Shown here: piece by piece, positions 1-9,317 of the stretch
Layout of the letters: each line of letters opens with the position of its first letter
How positions within the stretch are numbered: the first letter of the stretch is position 1
Assembly (NCBI RefSeq): GCF_004791695.1
Contig: NZ_SRSO01000003.1
Span: 124,001 to 188,000, forward strand
Origin: Flavivirga rizhaonensis
GTDB taxonomy: Bacteria; Bacteroidota; Bacteroidia; Flavobacteriales; Flavobacteriaceae
Reading direction: 5' to 3'
Length of the DNA stretch: 64,000 nt
The notes under the pieces: generated by a model
Database searches by the model: none
The model's input: the letters and a program-made list of their open reading frames with translations, nothing else
What the model was told of the DNA's origin: nothing
Translations under genes and position numbers: made by a program

Positions 1-2398
1 GAAAAATGCCGTCTGCTTCGAGTCCTAAAATACGACCGCCTTTATTGCCTGTAATATTTCTTTGTTCTTCACCAGCTGGATAGTTTATATAATCAAATTC
101 TGTTGCATAACTTTCCCCATACATCGCATTGACACCAAATTTGTAACTTAAATTCCCTATCTTATTATTATAGGAAATACTTCCATCAATTCCTCTAAAT
201 CTGGTATCGCCTTTATTAACTAACGGTGAAAAATTAGACGGTAAAATAGCATAAAACCCATTAAAGAACCCTATTTGATCATAATTACGAATATTAAAAT
301 AGTTTAACTGTCCATTAATCTTAGAGTTAGCCATCTGAAAATCAACACCTATGCTTAAATACTCTTGTTTAGGCGTTCTAATATCACCAGACGCAGTAAA
401 CACACGAATATTCCCACCACCACTAGACGTTTTTCCATTGATACCAAATTGACCTGACCCTAAACCTCCATATAAATTTTCCGAAATAAAGAACTGACTA
501 ACAGGTCTTGATTGTACACCAAAATTAGCTCTTAGTTTTAAAAAGTTTAACCATGACGTACCAGCAAAGAAGTTTTCTTTATGCATTAACCAAGCAAACC
601 CAGCGTCATAATTTATTTTGCTCCTTTCATCTTGTGACAATTGTCGAATAGGAGAATTCATCAATTTACCCTCTAAAACATATTTTTGCTTTAATAAATA
701 ATTAACTCTAAGTCCTAAATTTCTAAAAATAGTGTTTTGAACTAATTGACTTCCTGTTATCTCTTGGTTAGAAAAAATCACATCAGCTATAACTTTATGG
801 TCATCACTAAAATCTCGATTATAATGTAAGTTTGCATTAATAAATTGACTCCTATCAACACGGTCTCCCGCTCTCACCCAATCATTTTCATTATTTCCAC
901 GAGTATAATTTCTAAAAGTCGTTGTATAGCTTCCATCATTATTTAACGTAAATACGGGCTCTGCCATATTCACTCTAGGGTCTCTTCGCTTAGACAATAT
1001 ATTTAACGTATACATACCAACTAAGGCTTTAAATGTTAAGCCTTTTGTTAATTCACTTAAATCTAAGTCTAAACCAATACGTGCAAATGCATCTCTGCGT
1101 TCGTCCTCTATTATAGATCCATGTGCTAAACCTACCAGCAAATTAGTTCCATATTCTGGTGTTCTGCCATATATAGTATCATTAATTTTATAAGGTAAAG
1201 CATTTGCAGGATAATTATACATCGTATTAAAAGCACTATTAGCATTTAAAGCAGGTTCTTTTCTCTTATTAAAACTACCTCCAATACCTAAATTTACAGC
1301 ACCTTTTTCACTAAATTTAATTTGCACATTATTATTCAATCGTAAGCGTGTTAATTTTCTACCATCTCCAACACTTTCAATACCATTTGTATTATAAAAC
1401 CCTAAATGCGAAAAATACTGGACATTCTTATTTCCTCCAGAAAAATCACCTGTTACATGACTATAAGTAGATACACCATCAACTAAATCATCATAATAAT
1501 TATTATTAGGGTTTCTTACCGGATTTTCACCAGTAGTATAATCATTAATATCATTTTGGCTATAAATAGGTGCAAATCCATCATTTACAAGTGCCGTATT
1601 ATAGTTTTTGGCATAATCTTGCGCATTCATAACATTTGGCAAAAATGTTGGTGTTCTAACACCCGTTCTAGATTTAAATTTAATCGAACGTCCACCCGGC
1701 AACCCATGTTTAGAATTTACAATTATAGCGCCTGGTGCTCCTAAAGTACCAAACATGAAGGAAGACCCATAATCTTTTGCTATAACAACATCATCTACTT
1801 CTGCAGGGGTAAGTACTATATTTGTAACTGGAACCCCATCAACTAAAATTTGTCCAGCTCCTTGTCTTCGAATGCTATTTCCAAAACCCTCTGCTGTAGG
1901 TAATGCATCATTATAATTAGACGTTAAACCTGATAATCTTCCAGCCAAAGCCTCTTGCACAAAAGCGGTAGGAAAATCACTCAACTCATCGCCTGTTATA
2001 CGCTCTACAGAACCTGTAATACGTTCAAAAGGAAGATTTCCTAAAGAAATATTTATAGCTTCTTCTGGTTGTATAACTCCAAATTGCTTCAATACAATAG
2101 TTTCGTTTTCCAAACTTCCATTATCAATGTAAATAACAGATTCTTCATAACCTAAACGAGATATAATGAGAATATCTTCTTCCTGAATTTTTAATCTAAA
2201 AACGCCATTTTCATTGGTTAATGTCGTATTTTTAGAATTAGATGCTTGTATAAGAACATCTTTTAGTCCATCGCCTGACTTATTTGTTATTGTTGCCGAA
2301 ACCTCATTTAATTCATTAACCTCTTGAGCGATACCCGCAAAAGGTTTCATAAAGAAAATGGTAATTAATACTAGATATAATGTTTTTGTTTTTATCAT
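1..2398 (-). CDS. SusC-like TonB-dependent outer-membrane receptor (C-terminus beyond window)
   Basis: The reading frame is open from an ATG at 2396-2398 to the left edge, so about 799 N-terminal residues are present and the barrel end is missing. It begins with a signal peptide ending near GIAQ. A carboxypeptidase-regulatory-like domain follows (roughly residues 28-105), then a plug with motifs such as VDDVVIAKDYGSSFMFGTLG, then barrel repeats. The family imports oligosaccharides across the outer membrane with a SusD lid and TonB energy. It starts 27 bases after the SusD stop and is probably the last gene seen of the operon starting near 11189. It differs clearly from the SusC at 4222-7383, so it is a second transporter; its own SusD partner probably lies to the left of the window. 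Confidence 0.93.
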   Translation of the reverse strand, partial: MIKTKTLYLVLITIFFMKPFAGIAQEVNELNEVSATITNKSGDGLKDVLIQASNSKNTTLTNENGVFRLKIQEEDILIISRLGYEESVIYIDNGSLENETIVLKQFGVIQPEEAINISLGNLPFERITGSVERITGDELSDFPTAFVQEALAGRLSGLTSNYNDALPTAEGFGNSIRRQGAGQILVDGVPVTNIVLTPAEVDDVVIAKDYGSSFMFGTLGAPGAIIVNSKHGLPGGRSIKFKSRTGVRTPTFLPNVMNAQDYAKNYNTALVNDGFAPIYSQNDINDYTTGENPVRNPNNNYYDDLVDGVSTYSHVTGDFSGGNKNVQYFSHLGFYNTNGIESVGDGRKLTRLRLNNNVQIKFSEKGAVNLGIGGSFNKRKEPALNANSAFNTMYNYPANALPYKINDTIYGRTPEYGTNLLVGLAHGSIIEDERRDAFARIGLDLDLSELTKGLTFKALVGMYTLNILSKRRDPRVNMAEPVFTLNNDGSYTTTFRNYTRGNNENDWVRAGDRVDRSQFINANLHYNRDFSDDHKVIADVIFSNQEITGSQLVQNTIFRNLGLRVNYLLKQKYVLEGKLMNSPIRQLSQDERSKINYDAGFAWLMHKENFFAGTSWLNFLKLRANFGVQSRPVSQFFISENLYGGLGSGQFGINGKTSSGGGNIRVFTASGDIRTPKQEYLSIGVDFQMANSKINGQLNYFNIRNYDQIGFFNGFYAILPSNFSPLVNKGDTRFRGIDGSISYNNKIGNLSYKFGVNAMYGESYATEFDYINYPAGEEQRNITGNKGGRILGLEADGIF

Positions 2399-2425
2399 TG
2401 TCAAATCATTAATTGTTAACATATA

Positions 2426-4216
2426 TTACCAACCTGGGTTTTGAGTTAAGTTAGGAATCTCATAAACTTGTAAATCAGCTTCTTTTAAAGGGTATCTATA
2501 ATTTCTATCCTGAAAAACTCTATTCCTCTGAATAGGAAACTTTTCAAATCGAACCCCAGTTGGTTGTGAGGCATCATCTATAATAAGTACACCATGAAAA
2601 ACTCTTCCATCTAACTCTTCTTTAGCGGTTCTCCAACGTAATAAATCAAACCAAGAATGGTATTCAAAACACAGCTCAATTTTAAATTCATTTCTCACCA
2701 CTTTCTGAAAGGTTAAGTAATCTGAAGTAAATTCCGGTCGCACATCAACATGTCCTACACGGTTACGAATAATATTTAATGCTTCAACAGCCGTAAGACT
2801 CGCACCAGGAGCTGTAGCGTTTGGATTATTATAAGCTTCATTTACAGCCTCCGCATAATTTAAATAGATCTCTGCCATTCTTATATATGGCGCATTAATG
2901 TATTTAGTGGTTCTATAAGCCGTTCTATTATACTTTTCCGGCAGACATTTTTTCGCAAAATAACCCGTTATCGAGTTTCCATAACCAGAACTATTTGGGT
3001 CTGTACGATCTTTCCCTAAAGGTGTGGTTCTTAAATCCATCCTGTCTGTCTCAGCATTTTTTGGCCATGGAGCGTCATGATACAAGATATCTTTATAAAA
3101 ACGAGGGTCTCTATTAGTATAAGGATCCTGCTCATTATAATTAGAACTAGTATGTGTTATTGGCCAACCATCAGCAGTTTCAAAGCTATCCACTAATTCT
3201 TGCGGGGGTCCATAGCCAGCATCACCTCCAATATTTCTCCAAGCCCAAGCGTGAGTATATATACCACTATAAGCATTTATTTGTGGATTAAACCTAGGCC
3301 AAAGTCCCTCAATAGTACCTGGTTCTGTATGAAAAATATGATTGTAGTCTCCTTGATATAAGCCTACTTTATCGGACGTTTGAGACAATTGAATAATATC
3401 CCATGCAGCGGTGGCGGCCATCTCCCATAATTCTGTATCTTTTTGATTATTTGCCGTATAATTAGGGCTCGCAGCAGTAGTTAGTGCTCTGGACTTTAAA
3501 GCCATCGCGGCTACTTTACCCATACGTCCCATATTGTTTGGGTGGTTTAAATAACTAACCTCAGGTAAAAGCCCTATCGCTATATCAATATCTGTAACAA
3601 TATCTGTAATTTGTTCACGATATGTTGGTCTAGGAAGGTTTAAATCTGAATCCGGAAAAATTTTAGTTTTAATGTAAGGTAATGGTCCCCAACGTTTAGA
3701 CAATTCATGATAAGCAAATGCTCTAAACAAATAGGCTTCTCCTTTTATTTGATTTTTTTCATCGGTAGACATAATATCTTCTGTAACATCGTCTATTCTA
3801 TCCAGGATACTATTAGACACATAAATGGCTTCCCACATGTCATACCAGCAATCCCAAAAATCTGGATTTGCAAAACTATTATTTAATGCACTTATATAAT
3901 CTCCAGAAGTTACTGCATCGACAACAGCAAGAGGCCTGTTATTATGCATCTCACCAGAGAACGTCATAACACTACCATAGTTCTTTCCTAGATTTGCATT
4001 CTGTCTGGCATTAAAATCGTAACGTGTCTCAAACATCCACTCTTGGGTGTCATACAACCTAAAAGCAAAACTGTTAATTTTGTTTTTGTCTTTCCAAACC
4101 TCATCTTCTGATACAAGTTCGACTCCTTCATCTATTCTATCCAAGTAATCTTCACAACCTGTCAATAAAAAGACAGATATAATAACTAGTATATATTTAC
4201 AATTCATCATATTCAT
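2426..4216 (-). CDS. SusD/RagB-like surface glycan-binding lipoprotein
   Basis: This 596-residue protein is of usual SusD length. The signal peptide ends in a lipobox with Cys 21 (LLTGC), so it is predicted to be an outer-membrane lipoprotein. SusD features include the helical TPR-like core, for example the GEAYLFRAFAYHELSKRWG stretch, and a C-terminal region with RMAEIYLNYAEAVNEA and a closing QNPGW. SusD proteins cap the SusC barrel and bind the incoming glycan. The gene starts 5 bases after the SusC stop, so the two are certainly co-transcribed. The ligand cannot be read from the sequence; the nearby enzymes suggest a fucosylated uronic-acid glycan. Confidence 0.95.
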   Translation of the reverse strand: MNMMNCKYILVIISVFLLTGCEDYLDRIDEGVELVSEDEVWKDKNKINSFAFRLYDTQEWMFETRYDFNARQNANLGKNYGSVMTFSGEMHNNRPLAVVDAVTSGDYISALNNSFANPDFWDCWYDMWEAIYVSNSILDRIDDVTEDIMSTDEKNQIKGEAYLFRAFAYHELSKRWGPLPYIKTKIFPDSDLNLPRPTYREQITDIVTDIDIAIGLLPEVSYLNHPNNMGRMGKVAAMALKSRALTTAASPNYTANNQKDTELWEMAATAAWDIIQLSQTSDKVGLYQGDYNHIFHTEPGTIEGLWPRFNPQINAYSGIYTHAWAWRNIGGDAGYGPPQELVDSFETADGWPITHTSSNYNEQDPYTNRDPRFYKDILYHDAPWPKNAETDRMDLRTTPLGKDRTDPNSSGYGNSITGYFAKKCLPEKYNRTAYRTTKYINAPYIRMAEIYLNYAEAVNEAYNNPNATAPGASLTAVEALNIIRNRVGHVDVRPEFTSDYLTFQKVVRNEFKIELCFEYHSWFDLLRWRTAKEELDGRVFHGVLIIDDASQPTGVRFEKFPIQRNRVFQDRNYRYPLKEADLQVYEIPNLTQNPGW

Positions 4217-4221
4217 ATATT

Positions 4222-7200
4222 TTAAAAATCAATGTTTACACCAAAAATAAATCGTTTTACTAAAGGGTACTGTCCATACCCTCCTGACACACCATTACCT
4301 CCTTCTGGGTCTCCAAAAGGTACTTTAGACCAAGTATATAAATTTTGCCCTGTCAAGCTTAATTTTAAGGCATGAATACTTAAAAGCTTTTTTAAATAAT
4401 CTGACTGGATATTATATCCTAATCTTACATTTTGTAATTTTAAATACGCCGAGTTAACGGTTGTTTTATTACTTCGTTGCTCATATCTTTGTGAGCTTGC
4501 CGTGTGTCCGAAAGCAGGAAATGCTGCATTTTGATTTTCGGGACTCCACCGATCCAAATGAACGGTTTTTGCTTCTAATAAGGTTGTATTAAAATTAGGG
4601 AACAAATTGCTGGATTGGTAGGTAATACCATCCTTACCAAAAAATCGGACACTTAAGTCAAATCCCTTATAACTTAAACTTCCATTAAAAGCGTACACAA
4701 TCTCTGGTTGGCTTGTTCCTTCAAGAGGTATTTTATCATTAACCTCTATTTCCCCATTTCCATTAAAATCTGCATACGAATAATATCCAGGAATGTTTCC
4801 TCCGCTAACTGCTGGAGCATTAATAGCCTCTTCAAAATTATTTATAAATCCATTACTATAATACCCTTGTAGCCAACCTATAGGTTTTCCTTCATTTTTC
4901 TGATAATATGGTGTTCCTACCCTATCTCCTCTGTATACAATTCGGCTATCAGCCAAAGTAAAGTGTCCTCCAAATGAATATTTCAACCCACTAGCGGTAA
5001 GATGGCTATAATTGGCCTCAAACTCTACTCCATGGTTTTTAGCTTCTCCTAAATTTACCCTTGGTAATGTAATTCTACCTTCATTATTTTTAGTTCCAAG
5101 ACTAGCTTGATAATATGAAGGCACTGGGAGATTTATAAGAATCCCTTCTCGTCGTTCTTTATAAAAATTAAGTCCGAGCGAAAGATCGTAATCTAACAAA
5201 TCTACATCAAAACCTAAATTATGTTTGTAAGACGATTCCCATGTAGCAGTAGGACTAGCAATCTTAGTTTCTGCCCACCTTGCTATTTCATTGTTTATTG
5301 GTAATCCAAATTGAGCATACCCAAATTTAAGAGGCAAGGCCTCATATCCTCCTAAAAACAAAAACCGAGGTATATTTTTTTCACTACCAGTTACACCATA
5401 ATTATATCTTACCTTAAAACTGTTTAACCAAGGCACATTATCCTGTACTATTTTTTCTTTGGCTATATTCCAACCTACAGCAAATCCAGGAAAAAAACCA
5501 AAACGCTTACCCGGAGCAAACCTCTCAGACCCATTATAAGCTCCTGATAATTTAAGTAAATACTTTTCTTTAAAATCATAATCTAAAACACCAACCCAAT
5601 CTTCGCTATAATTAGGAAGCTCCTTAATTTTTTTATCACGCTGTGTTCGGTTAAATACACCTGTGGCTGCTATATTATGAGAACCAAATTTACGTTTATA
5701 ATTTAGCTTAAATTCATAATATAAATTTCTTAAAGTAGAATCAAAGTTTTCTCCTCCAGATGTGTGAAATTGTGGATTTGAATCATTATAATTTTGATCT
5801 GACTGTGGTCTCCATTCTTTTAGGAGCACATCATATAACCATAAATGAGAATTGAGCCCTTCTCGCTTCTGATACTGAAAAGACGTGCTGTAATTAAACT
5901 TACCAGATACACTTAAACCTTTTGTAATACCATCTAAATTTTGATTTAAATTTATTTGAATATCAACAACATCTTTTTTAAACTTCCGCATGCCGCCATA
6001 ATTAATAGCTGAATAGGGATTTGATTGATAAGGGTTCTCTTTATTTGCACCAGATAAACGAATGCCCCCTGGATATAGAGATAGAGGATCTGGATGCGCT
6101 GATATGAATTCTTCGGGATAATATACAGGAAAAAAATAAGATGTTGCCTCATCAATAAACTTAAAAAGATTACCAAAATCGTTTTTTCCTAAATCTGTAT
6201 TAGGGGTTTTTCGAGTTTCAGAACGTCCAGAAATATCAACCGATAATTTTGTTGATTGCGTGATATTAAAATCTAAATTCGTTCTAAAATTAATTTTGTC
6301 ATAGGTGAATTCTGGACTATAATATCCATTACCAAAATCTTCAGTCTTTAAAATATCTCCTACATGGTTTACACTTAGGGAACTAAAATACTTTACAAAT
6401 TCAGTACCTCCAGACACATTGACTCTAGCATTCGATTCCCAACCAATATCCCGTATTAAAACATCATACCAATCTACATCCGGGTATAATATTTGGTCTC
6501 TATCAGGGTCTAAAAAAGCATCAATATAACTTTGCGGTCTTAGTCCACTATACTGCCCAGAATTTTTTATCGCCTCTTGCCCTAAAGTTAAAACTTCATA
6601 CGATGATAACTTCTTTGGAATATCGGACATCACCTTAGCAGTAACACCTCCCCCTGCACTTATTCTTGCAGGACCTTCTTGTCCTCTATTCGTAGTAATA
6701 ATAATTACTCCATCTGCACCACGAGCTCCATAAACAGCTGTAGAAGAAGCATCCTTTAATATAGATATTGAAGCGATTTCACTTGGATCTAACTGTGAAA
6801 AACCACCCGTTGCTTCCACACCATCTATAAGTATTAAAGGTGAATTATCGCCATTAAAACTGGAAACACCACGAATAGTAATTTTTGCATCATCTGCTCC
6901 TGGTTGTCCTGAGGGTATTTCTGTATATACACCAGGCAATCTATCTTGAATGGCCTGTGACATATTGGTAACTCCAGTATTCAACAAATCCTCTCCCGAA
7001 ACTGTTGATACGGCTCCAATAATATTTTTCTTTTTGGTTCTGGTGTATCCTAAAATCACTACCTCATCCAAAGCTTCTAAATCCGGAACCATTGACACAT
7101 TAATTTCACTTTTACCATTAACAGCTATCTCTTGAGTTATGTAGCCTATGTATGTGTAGGTTAGTTTGTTTTTAGCATCAACGGTTATGGTATAGCCGCC

Positions 7201-7383
7201 ATCAAAATCTGTAACGGCTCCATTTATACCACTACCTGTGTTTGAGCTAATAATGTTTACTCCAGTTAATGGTTCCCCATTTTCATCGGTTATTTTTCCA
7301 GAGACCTTAATATTTTGTGCCCCTATGGCTTGCCCCAGAAAAATGAAGCAACAACTTAGGAAAAATGTTAATCTATATTTCAT
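4222..7383 (-). CDS. SusC-like TonB-dependent receptor
   Basis: The 1053-residue protein has a signal peptide ending near residue 22 and a carboxypeptidase-regulatory-like domain at about 26-98. A SusC/RagA-type plug starts at the LDEVVILGY motif (about 105-113) and contains GADGVIIITT. A 22-strand barrel follows and ends in Phe (GVNIDF), the usual outer-membrane insertion signal. There is no STN signalling domain, unlike the SusC at 37090-40566, so this copy is not expected to signal through a FecI/FecR pair. It sits 42 bases after a FISUMP lipoprotein gene and 5 bases before its SusD. The role is TonB-driven import of glycan fragments. Confidence 0.96.
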   Translation of the reverse strand: MKYRLTFFLSCCFIFLGQAIGAQNIKVSGKITDENGEPLTGVNIISSNTGSGINGAVTDFDGGYTITVDAKNKLTYTYIGYITQEIAVNGKSEINVSMVPDLEALDEVVILGYTRTKKKNIIGAVSTVSGEDLLNTGVTNMSQAIQDRLPGVYTEIPSGQPGADDAKITIRGVSSFNGDNSPLILIDGVEATGGFSQLDPSEIASISILKDASSTAVYGARGADGVIIITTNRGQEGPARISAGGGVTAKVMSDIPKKLSSYEVLTLGQEAIKNSGQYSGLRPQSYIDAFLDPDRDQILYPDVDWYDVLIRDIGWESNARVNVSGGTEFVKYFSSLSVNHVGDILKTEDFGNGYYSPEFTYDKINFRTNLDFNITQSTKLSVDISGRSETRKTPNTDLGKNDFGNLFKFIDEATSYFFPVYYPEEFISAHPDPLSLYPGGIRLSGANKENPYQSNPYSAINYGGMRKFKKDVVDIQINLNQNLDGITKGLSVSGKFNYSTSFQYQKREGLNSHLWLYDVLLKEWRPQSDQNYNDSNPQFHTSGGENFDSTLRNLYYEFKLNYKRKFGSHNIAATGVFNRTQRDKKIKELPNYSEDWVGVLDYDFKEKYLLKLSGAYNGSERFAPGKRFGFFPGFAVGWNIAKEKIVQDNVPWLNSFKVRYNYGVTGSEKNIPRFLFLGGYEALPLKFGYAQFGLPINNEIARWAETKIASPTATWESSYKHNLGFDVDLLDYDLSLGLNFYKERREGILINLPVPSYYQASLGTKNNEGRITLPRVNLGEAKNHGVEFEANYSHLTASGLKYSFGGHFTLADSRIVYRGDRVGTPYYQKNEGKPIGWLQGYYSNGFINNFEEAINAPAVSGGNIPGYYSYADFNGNGEIEVNDKIPLEGTSQPEIVYAFNGSLSYKGFDLSVRFFGKDGITYQSSNLFPNFNTTLLEAKTVHLDRWSPENQNAAFPAFGHTASSQRYEQRSNKTTVNSAYLKLQNVRLGYNIQSDYLKKLLSIHALKLSLTGQNLYTWSKVPFGDPEGGNGVSGGYGQYPLVKRFIFGVNIDF

Positions 7384-7425
7384 ATGTTATATTTAGTTAT
7401 TGGTTTTTAAATAAATTTTATTACT

Positions 7426-9288
7426 CTACTCATTTTTGACTAAACGTATTCCGAACGACATTTTAGTGGTGTAATTAAAATATCTAAATGTTTTATTATA
7501 GGTATTATTAAGCTCCCAACAACCTTCTTTTCCATCATCAACCATCAAAGTAACCCTACCTTTCTCAAGTCCAGTTCTAAACCCATTCTCGTAATCTGAA
7601 GTACTTGGATAACGAAAACCAGCAGTAATTAAATCTAGACCATAAGTGTCTAAACCTTCTGCATGCCATTTACCCATTAAATCTCCTGGCGTAGTATCTT
7701 TGTAATTCTTTAAAGTATTAATATCTGTAACATTCATAACATGCCAACCTGCTGGAGCAATTAGAGGATTGCTAACAAGGGCACGGCAATACACTCTACC
7801 ATGAACTTCTAACCAATTAGGCGTAAATCCATCTAAATTTTCAGCATGTTCATCGTAATATTTATCTGTTGGAAGTCCTGGATTATCAATTGTTAATAAC
7901 GTTAGATCATCACCATTTGTAAGCTTTTTAGTTCTTAAATTTTGAGATAACCAAATTTGAGTTCCAATTCGTACCCAATTATAATTGTTTACTTCTTGGG
8001 CTCTAGTATCTGTTATAGTACCTGTCATTTGCGGTGTAAACGCTACTGGGAAAGAATTTGATTCTCCGCCACTACCATCTTTCGCTACCACAAGCGCGTA
8101 ATACGTTTTTACATCGGTAATATCACTAGGTATTTCGCTGTTTTTAACTAAATATTCTGTTTCAGTAATATCACTTGCTACTTTGTTAACCGGAGGGTTT
8201 ACCGTATCGATATAAACATCATACGATGTTGCTCCAGTTGCCGCATCCCAAACTAATAATTCATCTAACGATAACACATCTTGAACTGCAAATTCGTGAA
8301 TACCAGGGAATCCAGGGCTATTACTAATAGCAGTAAAACCAGAAATTCTAGACGGTGTTGAGTTTCCTGCAGCATCTTTAGCTACGACATACCAGTAATA
8401 CGCCGAGTTTATATCTAACGTTGATGGGGTATACTCACTTGTAGTAACAGTTGCTACTAATGTAGTAGGTGTATTTTGCTTGTCTATATACACATCATAA
8501 CTTACAGCATCGCCTTCCGGATCGGTTACATCACTCCAATCGAGTATGGCTCCTGGTGCCACGCCTGATTTATTCACAGGAGATACTATTATAGGTTCAT
8601 CTGGAGCGCCTGGGCTTAACTTTTTAAAAGAACGGATATCACTAGATGAGCTATTAATTAAATCTGTGGCATCTACTTTCCAATAATACACCTCTCCAAT
8701 CTCTAGTGTTGATGCATCGACAGTAAATGATGTACTACCATCATCAACAGTTCCTACAATTTCTGTAGGAGGGTTTGTCTTTCCTAAAAACACATTATAG
8801 CTAATTGTTTCTCCTTCGCCTGCAGAGATTGGTTCCCACTCAAAAGTTAAAACATCACGAATAAAAACATCTGCTTGCGGACTCGCCAATATTGGAGTAT
8901 CTGGAGCTGGAATGGACATAAATCTCCAAAACTCGCTTTCCTGTTCATGAAGGCCATTTTTCACAACAACCTTCCAATAATACACGACATCTTTACGAAG
9001 TTTATAATCAATTAAATTATAACTTGTTTCTTTTAGATTTTCAGCTTGTACAAACAGTTTTGTACTATCTAGTCCTAAATAAAAATCATATTTTAATGGT
9101 CTTCCATCTGGATCGGAGGCTTGCCACTCAAACGATGGGGCAATATCGACACCATCTGTTTTATCTGTAGGAGATAGTAACGTAATACTTGGTTTCTTTT
9201 CAACAAACACGTCGTCATCTTCACATGATATTAAAGGTATAAATACCATGACCACAATTAACAAAAGAATCTTATTTATGTATTTCAT
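7426..9288 (-). CDS. Surface lipoprotein with four Fn3-like repeats and a C-terminal FISUMP domain
   Basis: The 620-residue protein has a lipobox at Cys 22 (PLISC) followed by acidic EDDD, a typical surface-export signal in Bacteroidota. Four Fn3/Ig-like repeats of about 98 residues follow (near 32-126, 127-224, 225-322, 323-420). Each carries a Y-D-x-Y or F-Y-L-G strand and a YYWKV-like strand. The last 200 residues are a FISUMP (Fibrobacter major paralogous) domain with WVRIGTQIWLSQNLRTKKL. It is a paralogue of the next gene upstream and lies 42 bases before SusC. By position it is the likely surface glycan-binding protein of this uptake system, although FISUMP domains have no firmly known activity. 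Confidence 0.85.
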   Translation of the reverse strand: MKYINKILLLIVVMVFIPLISCEDDDVFVEKKPSITLLSPTDKTDGVDIAPSFEWQASDPDGRPLKYDFYLGLDSTKLFVQAENLKETSYNLIDYKLRKDVVYYWKVVVKNGLHEQESEFWRFMSIPAPDTPILASPQADVFIRDVLTFEWEPISAGEGETISYNVFLGKTNPPTEIVGTVDDGSTSFTVDASTLEIGEVYYWKVDATDLINSSSSDIRSFKKLSPGAPDEPIIVSPVNKSGVAPGAILDWSDVTDPEGDAVSYDVYIDKQNTPTTLVATVTTSEYTPSTLDINSAYYWYVVAKDAAGNSTPSRISGFTAISNSPGFPGIHEFAVQDVLSLDELLVWDAATGATSYDVYIDTVNPPVNKVASDITETEYLVKNSEIPSDITDVKTYYALVVAKDGSGGESNSFPVAFTPQMTGTITDTRAQEVNNYNWVRIGTQIWLSQNLRTKKLTNGDDLTLLTIDNPGLPTDKYYDEHAENLDGFTPNWLEVHGRVYCRALVSNPLIAPAGWHVMNVTDINTLKNYKDTTPGDLMGKWHAEGLDTYGLDLITAGFRYPSTSDYENGFRTGLEKGRVTLMVDDGKEGCWELNNTYNKTFRYFNYTTKMSFGIRLVKNE

Positions 9289-9317
9289 AATATATTGTTT
9301 TAAAATTTTTCTTTAAC